From the NCBI RefSeq assembly GCF_021730445.1, contig NZ_JADNRM010000022.1, positions 1 through 56,276 of the forward strand: a DNA stretch of 56,276 nt, written 5' to 3'. This document shows positions 36,117 through 44,034 of this stretch, one piece after another. Position 1 is the stretch's first letter; every line of letters begins with the position of its first letter. The position numbers were made by a program, and so were the translations under genes. The notes beneath the pieces are model-generated. The model saw nothing but the letters and a program-made list of their open reading frames with translations, was not told the origin of the DNA and searched no databases. The DNA comes from Phocaeicola faecalis. GTDB taxonomy: Bacteria; Bacteroidota; Bacteroidia; Bacteroidales; Bacteroidaceae.

Positions 36117-37964
36117 TTATTTATTTAAAATCTCTGTGAAAGCATCAACTAATTCGCTGACAACAAACGGTTGACCTTTTACTTCATTAAATTGATAAGG
36201 AACGAATCCGTCTACTTTCATACGGAGATATCCGGCAAACTGGCCCAGGCTCTGTTCGGCCACTACTACCTTCTTATATTTCTTCAGCACTTCCGCCGTA
36301 TTCTTTGGCAGCGGATTCAAATGTACGAAATGAGCCAAAGCGACTTTCTTTCCCGCCTTATTCATTTCTTCCATGGCCGAATATAAATGACCGTAAGTTC
36401 CGCCAAAGCCCACAATCAGAAGGTCGGCGTCGTCCACACAGCCTTGCACCTTCACATCGGGTACAGGGATTTTTGCCACCTTTTCGGCACGCAAGCGGCA
36501 CATCAGGTCATGATTTTCGGGGTCGGTAGAGATAGCCCCCGTATCACTGTCTTTTTCCAGACCGCCCAAGATGTGCATATAACCCTCCTGTCCGGGACGA
36601 GCCCAATAACGCACTCCGGTCTCCGGATTACGTTTATAAGGAGTATAGCTATCTTTCATTTCGGGAGTCACATACGGCGGATTGATGGCCGGATAGCTCG
36701 CCAAGTCAGGCAACCTCCATGCACCCGAACCATTGGCAACAAACCCGTCCGTCAGCAGAACAACCGGAGTCATGTGCTCCAGCGCCATCTTACAAGCATC
36801 ATAGGCAGCATCAAAACAATGAGTGGGAGAAGCTGCAGCAACCACCGGCATGGGAGATTCACCGTTACGTCCGAACAATGCCTGCAACAAGTCTGTCTGC
36901 TCCGATTTGGTGGGCAAACCGGTAGAAGGGCCGCCACGCTGAACATTAACCACCACCAAAGGCAATTCGGTGATTACAGCCAGGTTCATCGCTTCAGATT
37001 TCAGACAGACACCGGGGCCTGAAGTAGAAGTCGCTGCCAACGCACCGGCAAATGAAGCACCGATAGCAGTGGCACAACCCGAAATTTCATCTTCACACTG
37101 AACGGTGGTCACACCCAACGACTTGTGCTTAGACAACTCATGAAGAATATCCGTTGCCGGAGTGATGGGATAAGAACCGAGGAACAACGGAAGCCCCGCC
37201 TTTTCAGCAGCAGCAATCAAGCCGTATGCTGTTGCCTTGTTTCCACTGATATCCATATATTTTCCGGGAACCTTTGTCTTTGATTCCACTTTATAGGTGT
37301 GGTCTACAGAAGCATGCGTATTATGTCCGTAGTCATAACCGGCATGAATCACTTTAATATTCGCTTCGGCAATAGCCGGCTTCTTTGCGAATTTCTCGCG
37401 CAGGAAATTCTCTGCGATTGTCAAATCGCGGTTGAACAACCAGCAAACCAATCCCAACGCAAACATATTGCGGCACTTCAGCATTGATTTGTTATCCATT
37501 CCGCTATCTGCCAGACAATCCTTGACCATCTGCGAGATAGGAGCGGCAATCACATCCTGCTTGATACCCATTTCCTCAATGGGATTGTCTGTCTTGAAAG
37601 CCGCTTTGTCCAAATCCGATTTTTGGAAACAATCCGTATCAATGATGATACAGGCTGTCGGCTTAGCAAACTTATATTGTGTTTTCAACGCAGCGGCATT
37701 CATAGCAACCAACACATCACATTTATCACCGGGAGTAAATACCTTACCGGCACCAATATGCACTTGGAAACCTGATACACCTGTCAATGAGCCTTGCGGG
37801 GCACGGATATCCGCCGGATAATCGGGGAAAGTACTGATATCATTTCCCACTGTAGCCGAAATATTAGAAAATATATTTCCGGCTAGCTGCATACCATCGC
37901 CTGAGTCGCCTGAGAAACGGACCACAACCTGATCCAACTCCTTGACTATCATTTCATCTGCCAT
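36117..37964 (-). CDS. korA: 2-oxoglutarate:ferredoxin oxidoreductase, gamma-alpha fusion
   Basis: 615 residues: the N-terminal 190 form the gamma domain (VRFSGDSGDGMQLAGNIF), followed by the alpha domain with GSYPITPATDILHELSKH and the TSGPGVCLKSEAMNLAV segment, and a C-terminal VGFGGTYGHL/NPLP region. Fused gamma-alpha subunits of this length are usual in Bacteroidetes. First gene of the korAB operon; a weak -7 box (GAACTTTG) is at 38002-38009 on the minus strand. Confidence 0.92.
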   Translation of the reverse strand: MADEMIVKELDQVVVRFSGDSGDGMQLAGNIFSNISATVGNDISTFPDYPADIRAPQGSLTGVSGFQVHIGAGKVFTPGDKCDVLVAMNAAALKTQYKFAKPTACIIIDTDCFQKSDLDKAAFKTDNPIEEMGIKQDVIAAPISQMVKDCLADSGMDNKSMLKCRNMFALGLVCWLFNRDLTIAENFLREKFAKKPAIAEANIKVIHAGYDYGHNTHASVDHTYKVESKTKVPGKYMDISGNKATAYGLIAAAEKAGLPLFLGSYPITPATDILHELSKHKSLGVTTVQCEDEISGCATAIGASFAGALAATSTSGPGVCLKSEAMNLAVITELPLVVVNVQRGGPSTGLPTKSEQTDLLQALFGRNGESPMPVVAAASPTHCFDAAYDACKMALEHMTPVVLLTDGFVANGSGAWRLPDLASYPAINPPYVTPEMKDSYTPYKRNPETGVRYWARPGQEGYMHILGGLEKDSDTGAISTDPENHDLMCRLRAEKVAKIPVPDVKVQGCVDDADLLIVGFGGTYGHLYSAMEEMNKAGKKVALAHFVHLNPLPKNTAEVLKKYKKVVVAEQSLGQFAGYLRMKVDGFVPYQFNEVKGQPFVVSELVDAFTEILNK

Positions 37965-38356
37965 AACTTATAATTTAGGGTTACATTAAATTCATTGCAC
38001 GCAAAGTTCGGAAAGTCCTGCCAAAAAACAAAATATTCCGTCATTTATCTCTGCGCGATTATCAAAGTGCACAAAATTACAGCAATATTTAATTCCAAAC
38101 GAAGAAAACAAGCAGATAATTAACTGTTTAATAGCATATAATGCTATCAATATGACATCGGCACGGCATCCCCAAAGTTGACAGTTTATTATTCCTACCC
38201 ACATTATACAAACAACATGAAACCTCTTCCGGCAAATCAGTAAACCAATACAGGGTTTGAAGACCTCAAAATGACAAAACAATCACCCATCTTGTTATCC
38301 ATACCTTTTTCTCATATTTTTCATTCTTTCATATTGCCGTTTTAACAAAAAAGGAC
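37965..38356. other. Gene-free stretch upstream of korA
   Basis: No convincing gene. It holds a possible korA promoter (38002-38009) and a perfect 7-bp inverted repeat ATAGCAT-ATA-ATGCTAT at 38131-38147. A 96-codon frame at 37992-38282 has no gene-like features. Confidence 0.5.
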
Positions 38357-38364
38357 TACCTTTG
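38357..38364 (+). promoter_or_regulatory. tRNA promoter -7 box
   Basis: TACCTTTG, 15 bp upstream of the tRNA 5' end. Confidence 0.65.
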
Positions 38365-38379
38365 CAGGCAAGTTAAGTT

Positions 38380-38454
38380 GCCCTGGTAGTTCAACGGATA
38401 GAATAGATGTTTCCTAAACATTAGATAGGGGTTCGATTCCCCTCTGGGGTACCA
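38380..38454 (+). tRNA. tRNA-Arg (anticodon CCU), CCA encoded
   Basis: Cloverleaf folds: acceptor GCCCTGG / CTGGGGT, D stem GTTC / GAAT, anticodon stem GATGT / ACATT with loop TTCCTAA (anticodon CCT, reading AGG), T arm GGGG-TTCGATT-CCCC. The 3' CCA (38452-38454) is encoded. Several G-U pairs in the acceptor stem. Confidence 0.93.
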
Positions 38455-38557
38455 CACAGGTCAAAACACACTTCACTCTCCCTTTTTATCCCCCTTTATG
38501 GACAATTACTATCCCATTATCGGAAAATATATACCCCTATTTTCGGAACATGTCCTG

Positions 38558-38565
38558 TATCTTTG
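38558..38565 (+). promoter_or_regulatory. Fucosidase -7 promoter box
   Basis: TATCTTTG lies inside the longest possible reading frame (ATG 38550), which argues for the downstream ATG at 38607. Confidence 0.6.
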
Positions 38566-38606
38566 ACCTCGAAATAAAACTCATTCTAATCTTAAATTAC
38601 ATTTAT

Positions 38607-39995
38607 ATGAATACACGCTTATTATTTATACTCTGCTGCTGCCTGTTGCCCTTTACCCTTAAAGGAGCGGGCAAAGAAGACATGAAATGGTTTACCGATG
38701 CCAAATTCGGGATGTTTATCCACTGGGGGCTTTATTCACAAACGGCCGGCGAATGGAAGGGACACCCCACACAGGGCGGCGAACATTTTATGCTTTATGA
38801 ACGGATACCGGTAAAAGAATACGCTTTAATCGCCAATGACTTCAACCCGACCGAGTTCAACGCCCGGAAATGGGTAAAGACCGCCAAAGAAGCCGGCATG
38901 AAATATATCGTCATCACCTCCAAACACCATGACGGGTTTGCCATGTATCACTCGGCATGCAGCGATTACAACATCGTTACCCGCACACCGTTTGCACGCG
39001 ACCCGATGAAAGAACTGGCCGATGAATGTCGTAAGCAAGGGCTGAAATTCGGCTTCTATTATTCATTGGGAAGAGACTGGGAAGACCCCGATGTCCCCAC
39101 CAACTGGCCGACCAAAGCCGGCCGAAGCAACACTTGGGACTTTCCCGATGAGGACAATAAAAACCTTCAGGCATATATTGACCGCAAGGTGCTGCCGCAA
39201 TTAACCGAACTGCTGACCAATTACGGAGAAATAGCCATGATGTGGTTTGACACTCCCGAAATGGTGACCAAGGAACAAAGCCGTTCCATCCGCCAGCTCA
39301 TTGAACGCCTGCAACCGCATTGCCTCATCAACAGCCGCATCGGAAACGGTCTGGGCGACTATCGCATCATAGAACAGAAATTGATGAATGAGATAGACCC
39401 GAAACCTTGGGAAGCATGCCTCACTATGGGCGCCAACTGGGGTTACAATAAATATGATACTGTCTACAAGAAGCCCGACATGATGATTCGCAATCTGGTA
39501 GACGTGGTCAGCAAAGGAGGCAATCTGTTGCTGAACATCGGCCCCAACCCCAAAGGCAGTTTCCCGGTACAGACCGAGCCCGGACTCAAAGCTTTCCGCC
39601 AATGGATGAAAACAAACCGGGAAGCCATCTACGGCACCTCTCCCTGGCATACTTACGGCGAGACTTCTCCCCTGGCCAATGGAAAAAGCGAAGAGGTAAA
39701 AGAAGGGTTCCACGATGCCGTATTCGACGGTACACCCGGCAATGCCATTCCCGATTTCAGATATACTGCCAAAGGCAACCATATCTACATTATTGTACGC
39801 CACGTGCCTGCCGGCGAGTTTACGCTCCGTGCCTTCAAGGGATACACCGACCGTATCAAGCGCATCACGTTGCTCGACAACAAGAAAGCCGTCGAATGGA
39901 AACAGGCCGAAGAAGGACTACGAATCAGCCATATCCAACGCCCTTCCGACGCTTTTCCTGTCTATGTGCTGCAGGTAGAAATGCAAGCAGAATAA
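38607..39995 (+). CDS. Alpha-L-fucosidase, GH29
   Basis: 462 residues from ATG 38607, which directly opens a signal peptide (MNTRLLFILCCCLLPFTLKG). GH29 landmarks: WFTDAKFGMFIHWGLYS, YIVITSKHHDGFAMY, and nucleophile Asp215 in MMWFDTPE; the late NLLLNIGPNPKG is also typical. It removes terminal alpha-L-fucose from host or plant glycans, probably in the periplasm. Single gene, not part of a SusC/D locus. A more unusual WFDT rather than WFDG follows the nucleophile. Confidence 0.93.
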   Translation: MNTRLLFILCCCLLPFTLKGAGKEDMKWFTDAKFGMFIHWGLYSQTAGEWKGHPTQGGEHFMLYERIPVKEYALIANDFNPTEFNARKWVKTAKEAGMKYIVITSKHHDGFAMYHSACSDYNIVTRTPFARDPMKELADECRKQGLKFGFYYSLGRDWEDPDVPTNWPTKAGRSNTWDFPDEDNKNLQAYIDRKVLPQLTELLTNYGEIAMMWFDTPEMVTKEQSRSIRQLIERLQPHCLINSRIGNGLGDYRIIEQKLMNEIDPKPWEACLTMGANWGYNKYDTVYKKPDMMIRNLVDVVSKGGNLLLNIGPNPKGSFPVQTEPGLKAFRQWMKTNREAIYGTSPWHTYGETSPLANGKSEEVKEGFHDAVFDGTPGNAIPDFRYTAKGNHIYIIVRHVPAGEFTLRAFKGYTDRIKRITLLDNKKAVEWKQAEEGLRISHIQRPSDAFPVYVLQVEMQAE

Positions 39996-40146
39996 ATACT
40001 CTCTCTTACATAAAGTTTCTTTTGCCGGTTCTTACTGCTTATCCTACGCGTCTAGTGATAAAAAGCAAGAACCGGCTTTAAGCATTCCCCGCCCTATGAA
40101 TAAGCCTTTCACTCCCCAAGCATAAGCCTTTTCTTCCTTACATATA

Positions 40147-40228
40147 CTACAGTCCATTACTGTAGACTATACAGTCCGCTGCTGTAGACTGTACAGTCCA
40201 TTGCCGTAGACTGTACGGTCCACTGTGG
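40147..40228. repeat. Tandem palindromic 22-bp repeats
   Basis: Four units with a 22-bp period (TGTAGAC recurs at 40161, 40183 and, as CGTAGAC, at 40205). Each unit is itself near-palindromic, for example CTACAGT-CCATT-ACTGTAG. The surrounding gene-free stretch 39996-40481 shows nothing else apart from purine-rich sequence. Confidence 0.85.
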
Positions 40229-40481
40229 AAGTCTGTAATAACCGACAGGAAGAAAAGACGTAGCTGACAGCAAGAAAAGGCTTAACACATAGGAAGAAAG
40301 GACATAAGGGGAGGGAGAAAGAAGACTGCCCCCGTAAGCGGCAGAAACAGGCGGAAAACACAAAAAAAGAAGGGAGAATGCCAAAACGCTGAGACACCGC
40401 CCTGTTATGGAACGACAGTAGTCAGAGGTTTGGCACACTCCCTTATCAATCATCCTTTCGGATGAAAGGCGGAACGGATGA

Positions 40482-41672
40482 TTATTTAATCACGCCCAAT
40501 TCTTTACCCACCTTGATAAATGCGGCAATCGCCTTATCCAGATGTTCGCGTTCGTGACCGGCAGACAACTGAACACGGATACGAGCCTGTCCTTTCGGCA
40601 CAACCGGATAATAGAAACCTGTTACATAAATACCTTCTTCCTGCATCTTGGCAGCAAAGTCCTGAGACAGTTTTGCATCATACAGCATCACTGCACAGAT
40701 AGCACTCTGAGTCGGTTTGATATCGAAACCGGCAGCCAGCATCTTATCGCGGAAATAAGTTACATTGTCCATCAACTTCGTGTGCAGCGCATCGCTTTCT
40801 TTCAACATCTTGAACATTTCAAGGCTGGCGCCCACAATGGCAGGAGCAACAGAGTTAGAGAACAAATAAGGACGAGAACGCTGACGCAGCATGTCGATGA
40901 TTTCTTTCTTACCTGTAGTGAAACCACCCATAGCACCGCCGAATGCCTTACCCAATGTACCGGTGAAGATATCCACACGTCCATACACATCGTATTGTTC
41001 GGCTACACCGTGACCGGTCGGACCTACCACGCCTGCCGAGTGTGATTCGTCCACCATTACCAGTGCATCGTACTTCTCTGCCAATTCGCAAATCTTATCC
41101 ATCGGAGCCACGTTGCCGTCCATAGAGAACACACCGTCAGTAGCAATGATGCGGTGGCGCTGAGCCTGAGCTTCCTGCAAGCAGCGTTCCAAATCAGCCA
41201 TATCTGCATTGGCATAACGATAACGTTTTGCCTTGCACAGACGTACACCGTCAATAATGGAAGCATGATTCAATGCGTCAGAAATGATTGCATCTTCGTC
41301 GGTCAGCAGCGGTTCGAACAAACCACCGTTTGCATCAAAGCAGGCAGCATATAATATTGTATCTTCGGTTTTGAAATAATCAGAGATAGCAGCTTCCAGT
41401 TGTTTGTGCAAGTCCTGAGTTCCACAGATGAAACGTACAGATGACATACCAAAGCCATGAGAGTCCATTGCGTCTTTCGCTGCTTGGATCAAACGCTGGT
41501 TGTTTGACAATCCTAAGTAGTTGTTCGCACAGAAGTTCAATACTTCTTCTCCTGCATTTACTTTGATATCAGCCTTTTGGGGAGTTGTAATGATACGTTC
41601 GTTTTTATACAATCCGGCTTCTTTGATGCCAGCCAATTCCTTCGTGAGGAACTCTTTCATTTTACCATACAT
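40482..41672 (-). CDS. kbl: Glycine C-acetyltransferase (2-amino-3-ketobutyrate CoA ligase)
   Basis: 396 residues. Class-II PLP alpha-oxoamine synthase: DESHSAGVVGPTGHG and the Schiff-base lysine in TGTLGKAFGGAMGG (about residue 239). It splits 2-amino-3-ketobutyrate with CoA into glycine and acetyl-CoA, completing threonine degradation started by the divergently encoded Tdh. Confidence 0.96.
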   Translation of the reverse strand: MYGKMKEFLTKELAGIKEAGLYKNERIITTPQKADIKVNAGEEVLNFCANNYLGLSNNQRLIQAAKDAMDSHGFGMSSVRFICGTQDLHKQLEAAISDYFKTEDTILYAACFDANGGLFEPLLTDEDAIISDALNHASIIDGVRLCKAKRYRYANADMADLERCLQEAQAQRHRIIATDGVFSMDGNVAPMDKICELAEKYDALVMVDESHSAGVVGPTGHGVAEQYDVYGRVDIFTGTLGKAFGGAMGGFTTGKKEIIDMLRQRSRPYLFSNSVAPAIVGASLEMFKMLKESDALHTKLMDNVTYFRDKMLAAGFDIKPTQSAICAVMLYDAKLSQDFAAKMQEEGIYVTGFYYPVVPKGQARIRVQLSAGHEREHLDKAIAAFIKVGKELGVIK

Positions 41673-41774
41673 AGCTTTGATTTTATTAAGTATTAAAGAT
41701 TAAGTTCAGATATTTCTCTTCGACGGACAAAGTTCTTATTTTTTTTTGAATTTCTGCAAAAATATAAAGAAAAC

Positions 41775-41808
41775 TTTGATAAAATCTGAATGCTTCTGCC
41801 TATCTTTG
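41775..41808 (+). promoter_or_regulatory. tdh promoter
   Basis: TTTG (41775-41778), 22-bp spacer, TATCTTTG (41801-41808), 36 bp before the tdh ATG at 41845. Confidence 0.65.
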
Positions 41809-41844
41809 CTCGCAAATAGCAAACTAACGTATTATTATTACACT

Positions 41845-42798
41845 ATGAAAAATGTATTAATTATCGGCTCTACCGGTCAGATTGGCTCAGAGCTAACAAT
41901 GAAATTAAGAAGTATTTATAATGGTAACATCGTAGCGGGATACATCCCCGGTGCAGAGCCCAAGGGCGAACTGGCAGAATCAGGTCCGTCGGCTATCGTT
42001 GATATCACTAACGAGCAGCAGATTGCCGAAACTGTATCAAAGTATCAGATTGACACTATCTACAACTTGGCAGCTTTGCTGTCGGCCGTAGCGGAAGCCA
42101 AACCGCAGCTTGCATGGAAAATCGGTATGGGCGGTTTGTTCAACGTGCTTGAAGTAGCCCGCACTATGAATTGTGCCGTATTTACTCCGAGTTCTATCGG
42201 TGTGTTCGGCAACAACACCCCGAAGGACAAGACTCCGCAGGACACTATCCGCAATCCGCGCACTATGTATGGTGTAACCAAAGTTTCCGGAGAGTTGCTG
42301 AGTGACTACTACAACATCCGCTTCGGTGTCGACACTCGTTCGGTACGTTTCCCGGGCTTGATTTCTTACGTGACTCCTCCGGGCGGCGGTACAACCGACT
42401 ATGCTGTAGACATCTATTATTCAGCAGCCAAAGGCGAGAAATTCGTTTGTCCTATCGGTAAAGGTACTTACATGGATATGATGTATATGCCGGATGCCTT
42501 GCGTGCCGCTATCGAAATCATGGAAGCCGACCCGAGCAAGTTCGTTCACCGCAACTCATTCAACATCGCTTCAATGAGCTTCGATCCTGAAATCATCTTC
42601 AACAAGATTAAGGAATACGAACCTAATTTTGAAATGGAATACAATGTAGACCCATTGCGTCAGGCTATCGCCGAATCATGGCCTAACTCACTGGACGACA
42701 CTTGTGCCCGCGAAGAATGGGGCTGGAAACCTGAATACGACTTGGATACCATGACTAAGGACATGCTTGCCAAGCTGAAAGAACGTTTCAAGAAATAA
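41845..42798 (+). CDS. tdh: L-threonine 3-dehydrogenase, SDR type
   Basis: 317 residues from ATG 41845; a longer frame from 41746 would run through the promoter. Rossmann motif GSTGQIG at residues 8-14 and catalytic YGVTK (Tyr near 141). This epimerase-like short-chain form of Tdh is the one used by Bacteroidetes; it oxidises L-threonine to 2-amino-3-ketobutyrate with NAD+. Divergent neighbour kbl uses the product. Confidence 0.93.
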   Translation: MKNVLIIGSTGQIGSELTMKLRSIYNGNIVAGYIPGAEPKGELAESGPSAIVDITNEQQIAETVSKYQIDTIYNLAALLSAVAEAKPQLAWKIGMGGLFNVLEVARTMNCAVFTPSSIGVFGNNTPKDKTPQDTIRNPRTMYGVTKVSGELLSDYYNIRFGVDTRSVRFPGLISYVTPPGGGTTDYAVDIYYSAAKGEKFVCPIGKGTYMDMMYMPDALRAAIEIMEADPSKFVHRNSFNIASMSFDPEIIFNKIKEYEPNFEMEYNVDPLRQAIAESWPNSLDDTCAREEWGWKPEYDLDTMTKDMLAKLKERFKK

Positions 42799-42818
42799 AT
42801 ACTGTCTTAGGAAACCCT

Positions 42819-42865
42819 ACAGCCTTCATAAATCGGTCTTGCCACCGGCTTGTGAAGGCTGTTTT
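42819..42865 (+). terminator. Terminator between tdh and kdgK
   Basis: Perfect 10-bp stem ACAGCCTTCA / TGAAGGCTGT with an inner CCGGT-type pairing and a T-run (42862-42865). The kdgK start lies only 18 bp further. Confidence 0.85.
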
Positions 42866-42882
42866 CATAAGTAAAACAAGCT

Positions 42883-43947
42883 ATGAACAAGAAACCGATT
42901 GCAACAAACCGGAAGGTCGTTACATTTGGAGAAGTGATGCTCCGTCTCACTGCTCCCGACTTCCGCCGTTTCTCCCAAACCAACGAATTCATTGCCACGT
43001 ATGGCGGCAGTGAAGCTAATGTGGCTGTATCGCTCGCCAACTTCGGAATTCCCACAGAGTTTGTCACCCGACTGCCCGACAATGCAATGGCTCAGGCATG
43101 TATCGCATCGCTCCGTGCCAACGGACTGGGCACGGAAGGAATCGTACTCGGAGGAAAACGTATGGGGCTGTATTTTCTTGAGAGTGGCGCTTCATTTCGC
43201 AACTCCAATGTGGTGTACGACCGTGAAGGGTCTTCTTTTGCCACCCTGCGCCCCGGCATGATAGACTGGGAAAAGATATTCGCCGATGCCGGTTGGTTTC
43301 ATTGGTCGGGCATAGCCGCTTCACTGTCGCAAGAGGGTGCCGACGCCTGTCTGGAAGCCTTACAAACGGCCGACCGTATGGGCTTAACTATCTCCTGTGA
43401 CCTGAATGTGCGCAAGAAATTGTGGAATTACGGACGTTCGGTTGCCGATGTCATGTTGCCCTTGGTGCAATATAGTGATGTAATCTTCGGTGCAGAGCCC
43501 GAATACCAAGAAGTTTTCGGCATCACTCCGGTAGGATTTCAAGCAGTGGACACTGCTTATCCGTTGGAGTTGGAAGGGTTCGAGGCATTCGGACAAAAGA
43601 TATCGGATATAGTGCCGCGCTGCCGGAAAGTATTTTTGGAATTGCGCAACACCGTTACTTCCAACCATAATCTGCTTGCAGCCATACTTTATTCCGACCA
43701 AACATTAAAATATACGGGTATTTACGATATTACTCACGAAGTCGACCGTGTAGGTACCGGAGATGCCTTTGTAGGAGGAATGATATACGGTTTACTTACA
43801 TATCCCGACAATGACCAAAAAGCATTGGAGTTTGCTCTTGCCGCATCTGCACTGAAAAATACCGTATACGGTGACTTCAATCAGGTGACTGTGGAAGAGG
43901 TGGAAAGTCTGATGAAAGAAAATACATCGGGAAGGGTAGCCCGATAG
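42883..43947 (+). CDS. kdgK: PfkB-family sugar kinase, probable 2-keto-3-deoxygluconate kinase
   Basis: 354 residues. PfkB signatures: TFGEVMLRL at the start, YGGSEANVAVSLANFG, and the C-terminal DRVGTGDAFVGG with the catalytic Asp near 294. Bacteroides proteins with this start pattern phosphorylate 2-keto-3-deoxygluconate in hexuronate breakdown. The aldolase gene eda, often next to it, is absent here, so the substrate is inferred. Confidence 0.82.
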   Translation: MNKKPIATNRKVVTFGEVMLRLTAPDFRRFSQTNEFIATYGGSEANVAVSLANFGIPTEFVTRLPDNAMAQACIASLRANGLGTEGIVLGGKRMGLYFLESGASFRNSNVVYDREGSSFATLRPGMIDWEKIFADAGWFHWSGIAASLSQEGADACLEALQTADRMGLTISCDLNVRKKLWNYGRSVADVMLPLVQYSDVIFGAEPEYQEVFGITPVGFQAVDTAYPLELEGFEAFGQKISDIVPRCRKVFLELRNTVTSNHNLLAAILYSDQTLKYTGIYDITHEVDRVGTGDAFVGGMIYGLLTYPDNDQKALEFALAASALKNTVYGDFNQVTVEEVESLMKENTSGRVAR

Positions 43948-43970
43948 AGAAGAGAAGAAGAAATAGATAA

Positions 43971-44010
43971 AAAAGAAAGGAGATTCCCATGGCGGAATCT
44001 CCTTTCTTTT
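43971..44010. terminator. Bidirectional terminator kdgK / secDF
   Basis: A 17-bp perfect inverted repeat (AAAAGAAAGGAGATTCC and its complement) around a 6-nt loop, 24 bp from each gene end. Confidence 0.9.
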
Positions 44011-44034
44011 TATCTATTGACAATTTAATTCTTA

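Noticed and set aside
37992..38282. 96-codon frame upstream of korA
   Set aside because: Cys-rich random-looking translation in the likely regulatory region of korA and the tRNA.
40147..40228. CRISPR-like array
   Set aside because: The units are contiguous with no spacers between them and no cas genes are near.
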